Of a stretch of DNA of 64,000 nt, positions 1 to 10,433 are shown piece after piece. A model generated the notes under the pieces. That model was not told the origin of the DNA and ran no database searches. It was given only the letters and a program-made list of their open reading frames with translations. Every line of letters begins with the position of its first letter. The first letter of the stretch is position 1. Source of the DNA: Daphnia pulex (lineage: Eukaryota > Arthropoda > Branchiopoda > Diplostraca > Daphniidae); NCBI RefSeq assembly GCF_021134715.1, contig NC_060018.1:5845501-5909500 (forward strand), written 5' to 3'. The position numbers were made by a program, and so were the translations under genes.

Positions 1-110
1 AAGATAGTTTTATGTAATTAATTCGTAATAAATTATACTTGTGACTTATTCTTTCCTTTGGCAAGCTTTTAGTGCAATATAAGCAACACCTCGTCAATCT
101 TCAACAACTA

Positions 111-247
111 TGGCACGCCGAAAGAGTCACAAACAAAATGTTTAAATAAAAAAAAAAAAGTTTCGCCACAACGCTACCTAGCGGTCAAATATAGAACTGC
201 ATGCAATATTCCCTTTTCTTGCCCCAAAACGCGAAATTTTCTTCGCT
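111..247 (+). repeat. Left terminal inverted repeat
   Basis: Pairs with 10434-10570 on the opposite strand. The alignment includes the terminal TGGCAC, an A-rich stretch, the block CTAGCGGTCAAATATAGAAC, and TTGCCCCAAAAC followed by a GAAATTTTC box. It is imperfect, with small indels in the A-run, so the ends have diverged since they were identical or are maintained only loosely. Confidence 0.75.
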
Positions 248-354
248 TAGTCGCTTATTCGTCAGAACGTGAGAATTTGTAACACACGTAATTTATCATT
301 TCATCTGATGAGTCAACAATCAACGTTAAGTTAGCTTCGAAAATTTTACCAATG

Positions 355-790
355 ATTCATAGGTAAACTCGAGTGATTTCGTCTGTAATAACTTGTCGGT
401 GATGTGTTCTATTCCGTGTATATGTTGGATAACCTTAATGTTTTTCATCAACTCACAGTCAGAGTAAACGTGAAAGTCGTGCAACCTACCGTCAACTATT
501 TTGTTCCAACTCATTGTATTCTACTGAATGTGTCATCAAAATGATACAGGTAAAAACCAACACTTAGCTTCATTTCATGCTAAAACATATATTCTTCTCA
601 TGTTTTATTAGGATTAATCTTAATTATCGGCTGTTTCTATTGAACTTGCTAGATCACCGACCCCAGCATGGAACATCTTATCGAGAATCTCACTCCATCT
701 TATAGAGAATCTTGAATAACTGATTTGTGGTTTCATGTGTGTAAAAGTTCACTTGTCATGTGACTGAACTTTATTAATTGCAGTCTAATA
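355..790 (+). repeat. Direct duplicated block, copy 1
   Basis: This stretch matches 6380-6775 in the same orientation. Shared blocks include CTTGTCGGTGATGTGTTCTA, GTTGGATAACCTTA, TTTTATTAGGATT, TTGCTAGATCACC and GTTCACTTGTCATGT. It contains acceptor-like and donor-like sites, so it looks like exons and short introns of an unidentified gene, but no continuous reading frame could be built. A third, weaker copy of its last part lies at about 1166-1245. Confidence 0.65.
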
Positions 791-812
791 TAAAATTTTT
801 GTTTTATTCACA

Positions 813-950
813 GGTTTCTAAATTTGCATGACTGACTATATGAAAACACAGTTATGTCCAAGAAAAGGACTTACAGTCAACAAGATTTCTTGTTTGCTAA
901 CCCGTTGGCTGCTACCCATGAATCTTCCTATTTTTCAACAACAAAAAAAG
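813..950 (+). other. Exon-like motif, copy 1 of 3 (unknown protein)
   Basis: It follows an AG acceptor at 811-812 and starts GGTTTCTAAATTTGCATGAC, the same start as copies at 1554 and 6946. One frame from 854 reads a short open stretch including LFANPLAATHES, paralleled at 1569-1784 by LFANPMAATLES. Conservation of the residues in two copies suggests it was once coding. No known domain was recognised. Confidence 0.35.
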
Positions 951-1552
951 AGGTTAAATATTGTGATCATGCTATCATCATTGTAAGTTGTGTTTACATT
1001 GAATTTAGAGAAGTTGTCATACTAATAGCAATTTTAACGATTGTTTGGTTTCTTATTTAGATGTTGCCTATAAGACCAAATGTGGGGCATATGGTTATCC
1101 CTCCAAAATAAGGCAATGACCACACGTTCAACGCGGATCATCGCTTTGTCATCGAACTTGACTCATTCCATCTTCTGGATTGCTTAGGAAAGCTGATTGG
1201 TGTTATTCTGTGTAACTTCATTGTCATGTCACTGAATTTAAATTTTGTTTACATTTTGTTTAGCTTGATTTAGCCATTTAGGTAATGACCGAGAAGATGC
1301 GGCCTACATGAACATCATTTAGGCGACCAGCATCATTCGACTACCCAACCGGCTTCTACTACCCTGCTCTCAACACAGCACGGAGTTTTACTCTTAGATT
1401 TTTGGCTGTTCGCGATGTGTGATGGCGTTTCCTTGGACGAGATGATGATTTTGGCGAGAAAAATATTGCGTGAGTATATACTTAAAACTGTTTAATTATT
1501 CTTTTACTTCTTTTTTAAATGTTTTTTTTTTCACTTAAAACGAGGAACCTGA
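951..1552 (+). other. Interval between exon-like motif copies
   Basis: AT-rich sequence. Around 1166-1245 is a weak third copy of the end of the duplicated block (CATTCCATCTTCT followed by a TTGTCATGTCACTGAA box). No open frame here is supported by homology or composition. Confidence 0.4.
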
Positions 1553-1900
1553 AGGTTCCTAAATTTGCATGACAGACTTTATGAAAAGTAATGTTCTTTC
1601 AAGAAAGTCAACAAGGTCCCTTTTTGCTAACCCAATGGCTGCTACCCTTGAATCTCCCTATTTAGCTCCTTACACAGTCCCTCTTGATTTGAGGTATTGC
1701 TTTTTGTCGCTACAATCTTCTTTGAATATTATTGTCATCCAAATAAATGTTCATTCTGCTTACAGGGTAATCCTTCGCTACTGATCATGGAACTCCATTG
1801 GTGAAACTGAAAACCGACGAGAGAATGCTGTAATCCAAGACTGATAAATTGTGTGCTGATTTAAACAAGTTGCGACTGGAGAACCACCTGCAGGTCGAGG
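1553..1900 (+). other. Exon-like motif, copy 2 of 3 (unknown protein)
   Basis: Begins GGTTCCTAAATTTGCATGAC and is open from 1569 to 1784, with LFANPMAATLESPYL in the same register as copy 1. It is followed by a block (GTAATCC, then GAGAATGCTGTAATCCAAGA) also seen in copy 3 near 7170-7250. Near 1840-1905 one frame reads a leucine- and charge-rich piece that looks coiled-coil-like (DLNKLRLENHLQVEGL) and ends in a stop. The product is unknown. It lies about 100 bp upstream of the cohesin SA fragment on the same strand, so it may be a fused 5' part or an unrelated neighbour. Confidence 0.35.
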
Positions 1901-2002
1901 GTCTATGAGAAAGGTAACCGATTAATTATTTTTAATGTGCATATCATGTAAACATACAACATGTAGTAGTGGAGATTTTCATATGAATTATTATTATTAC
2001 AG

Positions 2003-4359
2003 ATTCCTACCGTCAAAGAAACCAAACAAACCCAAGGTCGCCGTGTACGACTTACTGAACATTTCATACCAACTCTTCCTCTGTTACTCGGGAAATATAT
2101 GACTGATCCCGAACAAGTTGCAAACCTCTTGTCAATCCCTCAATACCTTAATATGGAAATCTATACTACCTCACGTCAAGAGAAGGTGAGTTCGTTTGAT
2201 TTATGATATTGTTTTCAAAAGGCTGAGATACTTAACTTCTCAAATTTCAGAGTCTAGATTCGTTATTGCGCTTGATCCAGAATATAGTGGAAAGGCACAC
2301 CACAACAGAAGTGTTGGAAGGCTGCGCTCAAGCGCTGGAATATCTTTGTAATGAAGATTACGCCATATCTTCTCGATGTGATTTAACAAGGAACACTTTA
2401 ATTGATCGTATCGTTAAGAAATGCGAACAAGATTATGAAAATTATGTAACACTGATGGCTGGCGTAAGAATTTATTTAGTTTGCAATTTTTTTTCCTCGT
2501 GTTATATACTTATTCATGTGTTTTTATAGGACGACGAGCCCAACAAGGATTCGGTGTTTACGCTGGTATTGGGTTTGAAAAAAAATTGCCTTATTCTCGT
2601 CACATCACAATCTTGGGACATGGAATTTGTGGGATGTTTAACGGAATTCAAGAAACTTTAAACCTAAATCGGTCAATGCCACTTGAAGTATCTAGTGATT
2701 TTCTTGTTTTTATTTCCGCAAAATATTATGCAGTTATTTTTTTAGGCTATAAAATATTGCATTTCTGCTTGCCATTCTGCTGTTTTATGGGAGCTTCTGC
2801 AATTCAAAAACTGTTCTGGACAAGGAACGTCTGCCGCTCAACAACAGAAACAATTAAGAGATCATTTGGACGCGTACATGTCTTTGATGACTGAGCTTAT
2901 CACTTCGAACGTTGCTGATTTTAGAGAAGAGGTTGGTATTGTTAGTGAAAAATTCTTGTCATTCCACGCGTATTTATAATTTTGTTTTTTAGGCATACGT
3001 GTCTGTAGGGGATTTGCTTATATGTTTTAGCAAGCGACTAAAAGACAATCCTCAGTTAAAACCGCTTGTTTACGAGCCTGATCGTGACCTACAACAAATT
3101 CTGGAAAACTTCATTCAGACTTATGTATTTGTTGAAGAAGAAGAAGATGTAGACGAGGAAGGCGACGAACATAAAAAAATTGAAAAATTGCACAATCGCC
3201 GGAACTATTTATCGGTTTTCTGCAAACTCGTGCCTTGCAACGTCTTGCCTGTAAAAGCTGCGGCAGGTGTTATTAGACACTATGTCAAGTATTACGATGA
3301 TTACGGTGACATCATTAAGACATTATTGGGAACAATTCGAAACATCAACAAAATTACCAGTGCTAAAACTATGGTTCTTAGTCTCTCATTGCTGTTTCAC
3401 GATCTAACAAGGGATGGTGGAAGTCGTATTGATCGGCAGTCAGAAGAATTTCTTAGTGTCAAGGTATGAAACAAATTTAAACCTTACTGACAGCATTACT
3501 TTTCACGCAAATATTTATAATGAAATAATAATAATTGTAATAAATTTGTCCGTAGGAATTGGCCAAAGAATTGGCCATGTCATTTGGACTCGATACGGTG
3601 AAAAATCGCGAAGCTATCACCGCCATTCATAGAGACGGAATTATTTTTGCCAAATCCACTCGAGAATCCAAATAATCAAATTGGCCCTCTTCCTAATTTA
3701 GCGTTTCTTGAAATTTGTGGCGAGTTTTCAAACAAACTGTTAAAACAAGACAAAAAGGAGGTTTTACAGTTTTTGGACCGAATGCTGATCATGGGTAGGC
3801 TTTCACCTCGTCGAGAATGGGAACCTATCTTGTTCTACCGGAATTCCTTGGTTCATGGCGAAACTGATCCACCTCCGCATTCTGTCAGGAGCGCTAACAG
3901 ACGACGTCGTCGCGATACAGGTATTTTATGGAATTTCTTAGAAGCTTTCTCTTGTGCATAATTTCCAATTAACCTTCGTTCTATCATGTACCATTTTCAG
4001 TTTGTATTTTCTAAATTGTCGATAGAGTTGGCGTAATTACTTACGTTGTCGTCATATTCTTTGTTCTTTTGTTCCGTTCCTAAGGTTCATTACCTTAATG
4101 TTAATGTGGGACACATTTTTTTTCACTTAATTGCCATCCTTATAAATCCTACAACAGAACATAGTTTTTGGAATATAGCGGGAATTCAGGGTCAAATATG
4201 ATGAATATTTTCATAGTTGACCGTTGTGTCTCATCTGTTCGTGGTGACCGCATGTAATTGATTTACTGACGAGATTTCAATTTGTTCGCAGGTGGAGACG
4301 ACGGTGAAATCGCTGATAACGATGATGGATCAGATCACGAATTTGCCGAGGGTGGGTAA
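2003..4359 (+). pseudogene. STAG: Cohesin subunit SA/STAG, central fragment, broken by two frameshifts
   Basis: SA/STAG (Scc3) proteins are HEAT-repeat subunits that clamp the cohesin ring on chromatin. Seven exon pieces follow the family's central HEAT region in order: 2003-2185 (LTEHFIPTLPLLLGKY, VANLLSIPQYLNMEIY), 2251-2463 (TEVLEGCAQALEYLCNEDY), 2530-2687, 2746-2931 (CISACHSAVLWELL), 2993-3463 (acidic EEEEDVDEEGDE loop, then YYDDYGDIIK and SAKTMVLSLSLLFHDL), 3556-3920 (ELAKELAMSFGLDTVKNREA, then PNLAFLEICGEFSNKLLKQD and YRNSLVHG) and 4292-4359. All introns have GT-AG ends; most are 58-92 bp, the last 371 bp. The frame breaks in exon 3 (stop 2659-2661, downstream residues in another frame) and in exon 6 near the T-run at 3644-3648. 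The N-terminal part, including the conserved SCD domain, is absent and the C-terminal tail is very short. Identity as SA is near certain; pseudogene status assumes the shifts are not sequencing errors. Confidence 0.88.
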
Positions 4360-5484
4360 TGTTACCCGGTTTGACTTCAGCATTTGAGTCTTGTGAATGA
4401 ATGAAGTGAATTCGTAGTAACATAACATGTACGTGTAAAAGTTTCATTTCATTTTTTGATAAATTTCCAGTGTTAACGCATCTTATCTGCGATGATTCTA
4501 GGAAATGTTAGTTTTTATTAACGTTTGGTGAGGTGCTTTGTTTATTTATCCTTTTGGCTACTGAACTGCGACATGTAAATTTCCATTTTAACAATGGATC
4601 CTGCTGTTAGATTACGTACGATCGCACTTGTAGGATTCTCTAGGAAAAATAAACACAGTTGACAGTTGTGACGGTTGTGAATTGATTGCTGTCTCGTTTG
4701 TCTGCTAAATTAAAAAACAAACAAAATGTGTTCATTCAAAAAGAAAGATTTATCACGGGTTAGGTAAAGTGCAGAATGACAGGAATAAAGCTAAAAGGGT
4801 GATACAGGTGATTATTAAAACAATCAGATGCCCAGTCCCTATTGTGTGAGGATCACATGAGCCTGGAACATGCTGTTGTTGTGAGACAGGGTAGTGTTTC
4901 ACCATCCGTTGTGCTTGATCTTACATTTGCTGTTGCCTTGTAGTATGTAACCTAGTAGAATGCCACAGAGAAGAGAAACACATTCTGAATAACGGCAGGT
5001 TTACCCTACCAACTAGGTGTTTATCCTTTCAGCAATCCACTGTCCCAAGCACTGTTGCCTAGGTGCTGAAACGTCGGGATCACTTGCAGACAAGGTGTAC
5101 CTGAACGGATAACGGATATCACCGCCTTGAGTGCCTTTTCCTCAGTGTAGAAGTTGAACTGGCGTCTATTATCACCTTGAGGATTTCGTCTGTTGTGATG
5201 TGTCATGCTGCGTGGTGGCTTTTTGGTGAAATTTGACAGGGTGAATATTACGTGAGTATGAAAATTATTTGTTACCTTTGTTTGTTAGTTCTTTCAATTT
5301 AGTGTCTGAGCTAGAGCGGACATTGTTTTCATGTTACTTTTTTTAAACGTTTCTTCTTTCTGACGTTAGACGGCATGGTCTTTGATAATTTTTTACCTGT
5401 CAGAATCTTACTTTGCACCTATCTGAAGAAATTTCTCGCTACTACTACAAAGAACTTTTTTGTGATAACTGTCAGTTTCTATTT
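4360..5484. other. Non-coding interval after the SA fragment
   Basis: AT-rich. On the minus strand 5021-5206 is open for 61 codons with balanced amino-acid use (for example TEEKALKAVISVIRSGTPC), but it matches nothing I recognise and has no clear splice context. Otherwise no feature is supported. Confidence 0.3.
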
Positions 5485-6160
5485 CAGGAACAAAGCTCAC
5501 TTGTTAGATTTCTAATAATATGTATTTTTTTTTCTACTTCCGGTTTTCTCATTTTAGTCAGTAGTTCAGTAAATATTCATTCGACGCACAAAATAACCAC
5601 ATATTCGTGATCCTCGTCAAATTTGTGGTAAAGTTCATGTTTTGTTTTGTACGTTTTCGTACTTCCGGTTTTGAGAATTTTCCTGAACTATACAGTCATG
5701 CCTGAAAGTTTCTTGAACAGGCAAATGGCTCTCTATGTTTTCAGTTTAATTTGACGGAAGGGATACTACGGTGCCTACCGTACCCCCGATATTTTACGCC
5801 CTTTTCTCTTTTTCTTTATATTCTTCTCTTCCTTTACCTACGAAAGAAAAAGAGAAAAAGGCGCAAAATACTGGGGGTACGGTAGGCACCGTAGTATCCC
5901 TTCCGTCAAATTAAACTGAGAACATAGAGAGCCATTTGCCTGTTCAAGAAACTTTCAGGCATGACTGTAGTTCAGGAAAATTCTCGATTTTGGCCAAAAT
6001 CTGGATTTAGTTTAAATTACATCTAATCGACCCCAAATTTCACGTAGATCACGAATATTTGGTTTATTTGGTCGGCAGCTCAATGGTTGAGGCGCTATCG
6101 CTTACTTCCGGTATACTTCCGGAAAATTTGCATAAAACTAGCAAGTGAGCTTTGTTCTCT
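5485..6160. repeat. Large imperfect palindrome with near-perfect 313-bp core
   Basis: The core arms 5673-5817 and 5843-5985 are almost perfect reverse complements around a 25-nt spacer. They include GGATACTACGGTGCCTACCG on one arm and its complement on the other. Weaker inverted similarity continues outward: AACAAAGCTCACTTGTTAGA near 5491 pairs with a complement near 6135, and a GATCACGAATAT box is shared by both flanks. It is probably a nested foldback-type or MITE-like element, or an inverted duplication of one. No target-site duplication was established. Confidence 0.75.
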
Positions 6161-6379
6161 GCACAATTCTAAAGACTCCTTGCCAGCTAAAGCAAACAGA
6201 AAAGGTCTTTTTGATTTACTTTTGTGACTTTTGTGACTATCTAAAGCCGGTCCTTTAGATAGTGAGTTTTGGACGTGTCTAATAGATGGCGTGAAGGAAT
6301 ATTGTGTTGTCAAATGGCTTATGGCGTCTCGTCTAAATCTATCTTCAGCTACAGCTATTTTCTTCGAAAGTTACAAATG

Positions 6380-6775
6380 GACACATAGGTTAATTCGAGT
6401 AATTTCGTTTGTAACTTGTCGGTGATGTGTTCTATTCCGTGTTCATGTTGGATAACCTTAGTGTTTCTCACCAACTTACAGGAGGAAACGTAGCCTACCG
6501 TTGACTATTTTGTTCAAAATGTGCCATCGAAATGACACAGGTAACTACCAACACTAGCTTTATTACAGTATTGTTGAAAAACATACAATCTTCTCATCTT
6601 TTATTAGGATTCATTATAATTATCTGCTGTAAGAATTGGACTTGCTAGATCACCCCATCACGGACAAATCTCTCATTCCATCTTCTAGAGAACCTTGGCT
6701 AACTGTTTGGTGGTTTCAAGTGTAAGTTCACTTGTCATGTCAAGGAACTTTCTTTGTTGCAGTTCAAAGTTTTGA
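6380..6775 (+). repeat. Direct duplicated block, copy 2
   Basis: Second copy of 355-790, same orientation and same block order, with many substitutions and small indels (for example GTTGGATAACCTTAGTG against GTTGGATAACCTTAATG). Together with copy 1 it brackets the cohesin SA fragment. Confidence 0.65.
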
Positions 6776-6945
6776 TCTGCACTCACGTCTATGGTTATAA
6801 GACGATTTCAACTGCAGTATACTGATTACTGTTTAATTATTCTTTTAGATAGTTTATTTTCATAGTTTTCAAGTACATTGATGACACAAATTATTAACAG
6901 GGTGACTTAATTTTCTTATTTTTTATTTACAGGTTTGAAACTATA

Positions 6946-7262
6946 GGTTTCTAAATTTGCATGACAGACTTTAAGTAAAGTCATGTTGAAGAAAAAGGAC
7001 TGACTGACAGTCAACAATGTACACTACCTTGTTTGGTAACCTGTTGGCTGCTTCCCTTGAATCTCCCTTTTTACTTTCTTAAGCTTGATTTGAGGTATTG
7101 CTTTCTGTCGCTCAAATATTGTTGAAAAATTATTCTCAAACTAATAAATGTTCATTCTGTCTACAGGGTAACTCCTTCACTACTTATCATGGACTTCATC
7201 CATTGGTGATGCTATAATTCAAGAGAATGCTGTCATTCAAGACTGAAAAATTGTGTAGTTGT
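6946..7262 (+). other. Exon-like motif, copy 3 of 3 (degenerate)
   Basis: Starts GGTTTCTAAATTTGCATGAC and keeps the order of copies 1 and 2 (GACAGTCAACAA, then GTTGGCTGCTTCCCTTGAAT, GGTATTGCTTTCTGTCGCT and an acceptor-like CTACAG near 7161-7166). The frame is interrupted, so this copy is non-coding now. Confidence 0.4.
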
Positions 7263-7554
7263 TAGATAAAACAAGTGCATGTCTGGGCTCCCTTCTTCTT
7301 TGGCCCCATTTCCCTAACTAACCACTAACCAACGCCCGCCGGTGGTCACTCACCCGCTGTGAAACCAGGAGGAGGGGAGGGCTCTGGTCGAACGGGGACT
7401 TGGAAGGCGCATGATCCGACGAAAACTTTTAGAGGGTCATGAGTCTAACCCGGAAGCCTAGTATGACAAATCGCTCCCCAGTAAAACTTGCCTCGCACTC
7501 TTCTCTCCTCTTCCATTTCCAGGTAATCTCCCTGGATCTACGCCGACACTGCAT
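7263..7554. other. GC-richer unexplained segment
   Basis: The composition changes abruptly to C- and G-rich between the degenerate exon block and the palindrome at 7555, and includes an acceptor-like tract TCTTCCATTTCCAG near 7509-7522. No open frame or homology is supported. It may be inserted sequence or part of the foldback element's surroundings. Confidence 0.25.
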
Positions 7555-7935
7555 GTGCGAGTTTTAGCAAGCAATCCGCCACCCAATTTGACAAAAAGTG
7601 ATAGTTTGTTTTTACGGAAATTTCCTCAGACGGTTACAAAATTTCTATTTCAACAATCTGATGTAGAAATTTGCATCTAGTCTACTGGTGCAAATTGCGA
7701 TTCTTTAAGCTTGATTATTTAGGAGATGTGTTAAAAAACCCACAATTGCTTTTAACGCATCACCCAAATTAATCAGGCTTACAGAATCGCAATTTGCACC
7801 AGTAGACTAGATGCAAATTTCTACATCAGATTGTTGAATTAGAAATTTTGTAACCGTCTGACGAAATTTCCGTGAAAACAAACCATCACTTTTTGTCAAA
7901 TTGGGTGGCGGATTGCTTGCTAAAAAGCCTCGCAC
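7555..7935. repeat. 381-bp palindromic foldback element
   Basis: Left arm from 7555 (GTGCGAGTTTTAGCAAGCAA) and right arm ending at 7935 (its complement, closing with CTCGCAC) pair over more than 150 bp each, around a short unpaired centre near 7725-7765. There are only scattered mismatches and one small indel near each end. This form is typical of MITE or foldback elements. It lies nested in the larger TIR-bounded unit. Confidence 0.8.
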
Positions 7936-8090
7936 AAAAAAAATTGTCTCGAACCGGACGCTCTGTTTAATGAATTATTTATTTTGTAAGTGTTCCAGAA
8001 TAAAAATGAGGATTATGTATTACATAGTTGGTTTATTTATTCAGCAATAGTATTTACATATTATAGATATTTGACATTTGTGGGGAAATG

Positions 8091-8210
8091 GGGGTTTAAG
8101 AAATGGGTGTTGGTGGAAGTTATGGGGTTTAAGGAATGGATGTTGGTGGAAGTTATGGGGCTTAAGGAATGGATGTTGGTGGAAGATATGGGGTTTGAGG
8201 AATAGATGTG
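8091..8210 (+). repeat. 33-bp minisatellite, about 3.5 copies
   Basis: Units at 8091-8123, 8124-8156, 8157-8189 and a partial unit from 8190 share GGGGTTTAAGGAATGGATGT followed by TGGTGGAAGTTAT. Because 33 is a multiple of three, two overlapping frames stay open and read an 11-residue repeat (MGFKEWMLVEV in one, WGLRNGCWWKL in the other). There is no evidence that either is translated. Confidence 0.85.
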
Positions 8211-8992
8211 GTTATATAGGTAGGTATATGGATGTGATAGACAAAGGATTTTATGTCAACCTTATTAAAACAAACCACGACTTCTTCTAGCTAATGAAAA
8301 TCAATTGCCCCCCTCCTCCAATCTCCTCCTCGCTGGTTTCCCAATCGCGAAGACATGTTTATTATTTGTTCAACGTAAAAATTCCCCGTATTACTATTTT
8401 TTCATTCTCAACATATAAACGGTTAACTTCATAGACGCAAATATCAATTAAAACTGGATGTAACTTTTGTGCACAACACCAGCAGTCCGGCACCAAGGAA
8501 CAGCAACAGCATAACTCGATGCAAAAAAACTTTCACCAGTATAGGCTGCAACAACATGCATATTGGACAGCAACATCACTGCTACGTAAACATAAACCTA
8601 TGACCAAAATGAAATTAATGTTTGATCAATGGAAATTTTGTATAAAATAAAAAAAAAATCACTTCAAATGGAGTTCACCCCAATATTCTATGGCAAAACT
8701 ATCTGATAACTATAGTTTAAACAAAAATTTACATGAAACTAGATTACTCATTTAATTCATTTGAAATTTGTAGTGCTCTGCAGCGAAACAAAAACATTCT
8801 TCTACAGTATCTGCCTATCTTGTTAACCAATTCCCCTTAAACAACCCATAACTCAATTTACATATGATCAAAGGAAAGAGCTGTTGACATGATGAAATCC
8901 CCAAATGTTAAAATTAAACAATGTAAGCAATTATAGTAGTCCAAGCATGATACTTCCCAAGTTAGAACTTATAATTTTTATCAAATTACCAT
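8211..8992. other. AT-rich non-coding interval
   Basis: Low-complexity AT-rich DNA with short A-runs. I see no open frame, repeat or RNA gene in it. Confidence 0.4.
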
Positions 8993-9245
8993 TTCAAGGA
9001 GTCTTCTTGCAGTTCTACTAGATGTCAAACATTTCGGCAACCACAATGCAGCATGATCCAGCGTCAACTCAGATATAGCTGATCCCAGAAGACTTGAAGC
9101 ATGGGACTCTCCCACACTCCAGGACAACATCAGCACCAAAGACTGCATGCAACAGCTCAATTTATTCACACCTTTCACTGGATGACTGCAACGAATCCAT
9201 GCGCACATTAGACTGCAACAAAGAAGCGCAGACTTCACCTGGCTA
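8993..9245 (-). pseudogene. Minus-strand exon-like fragment, unknown
   Basis: On the minus strand an AG acceptor (CAATAG) at about 9246 leads into a stretch open to a GTAATTTG donor after about 8993. It reads, among others, SSRTARRLLEM just before the donor. The donor region and following intron are duplicated at 9560-9610, where the frame reads SVTAGKLLEL before an identical GTAATTTG. The shared residues around a shared splice site suggest tandemly duplicated exons. The protein is not recognised. Confidence 0.3.
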
Positions 9246-9574
9246 TTGAAAAACAAAAGCAAGTTACTAACAAGGAACAATGACGAACGATGTGACATAA
9301 CAAAACGACAGAAGTATGTTAAACTATACAATCAGAATTACTTGATAAATCTTACAAAGGAATTGGTGGTTGTCAAGTTTTCCAACTTGAAAATAACAAA
9401 TGTAATCAAGATTTCCATAATGGTCTTAACTCATAATTGCAACAGAGAAGCAAAGGGGTCTACTCTCTAGTCATTAACTAAATCTGTAGCGTATCAGTTG
9501 AATACAAAATAAAAAACAAAACAAAAAAAAACACAAGATTTCCCAAGTTACAACCAATAATATCAATCAAATTA

Positions 9575-9939
9575 CCAATTCAAGAAGTTTTCCTGCAGTT
9601 ACACTTGGGATAGCACCAGCTCGATAAACCAATACTACAGGCTACAGCCATGAAGCTCGGACTTTGTCATGTTCTAAATTTCTGCAACAGTTGAGCAAAG
9701 GGATCTCCATCTCCGACCTGAAAATCAACTAATAAAAGTAAAACCTATTGCATTATTGCAGGGAGATTGATCAACAAAATTACTATACTAGCTCCGAAGT
9801 GTTTCTGCACGAGATGAGACGTACAGCTAACAATGGCCGACATTTCGACAAAATGGACAGCAGTTTCGACCCACGTCATCACATTTGTCCAAGTGAAATT
9901 ATATGCCAGATTACCTGTAAATTCAGACAGAGACGTCAA
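9575..9939 (-). pseudogene. Minus-strand duplicated exon-like fragment, unknown
   Basis: On the minus strand an acceptor TTTACAG near 9912-9918 precedes an open piece to about 9745 (including FTWTNVMTWVETAVHFVEM). A second acceptor TTTTCAG near 9720 precedes a piece with in-frame stops that ends at the GTAATTTG donor shared with the 8993-9245 fragment. The mixture of good splice sites and stops points to a decayed duplicate. Function unknown. Confidence 0.25.
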
Positions 9940-10130
9940 AGATTAATTAAATTTAAGAAATCCAAACTAGCATTACCAATTACATTTAATGGCTAAAAAT
10001 GTAGATCGACACCAATCAACTTGGAAGACACTTTCAAGTCAGCGTCTCGGAAACAAATGGGCAATTATTTCTTCCTCACGAAGACACTCGCGCCACCTGG
10101 CGGATGGGGGGACAATCCGCCGTTATGGCG

Positions 10131-10395
10131 ACCGTAAAACTCCACCGACAATAGAACCTCAATATTTTAAATAATTTAAAAAAATTTCTTTGGATGCGAC
10201 AGTAAAACTCCAAAGACATAAGATGATAAGAACTCCTTTTTTAAATATTATTAAAATACCCGACAGGCGACAATAGAACTCCAGTGCCCGACAGTAGAAC
10301 GTACTCCACTACGCGTCTACGCGACAGTAGAACTCCAATAAATTCTTTAATTATTTTCATGATCGAGTGACGAGTGTTCGACAGTAGAACTCTAT
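10131..10395 (+). repeat. Cluster of about seven 16-nt subterminal repeats
   Basis: Consensus CGACAGTAGAACTCCA. Copies begin near 10131, 10145, 10197, 10268, 10289, 10322 and 10379, with one to four mismatches each and irregular spacing. All are in the same orientation and end about 40 bp inside the right terminal repeat. Arrays of short repeats just inside a terminus are a known arrangement for transposase binding in several DNA transposon families. That role here is inference. No equivalent cluster was seen inside the left end. Confidence 0.65.
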
Positions 10396-10433
10396 TGAAT
10401 TAAAATATTTTAAATGTCCGACTTTGGGCCTAT

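Noticed and set aside
6080..6100. CAGCTCAATGGTTGAGGCGC resembling a tRNA A box (possible SINE or tRNA)
   Set aside because: No B box at the expected distance and no cloverleaf can be folded.
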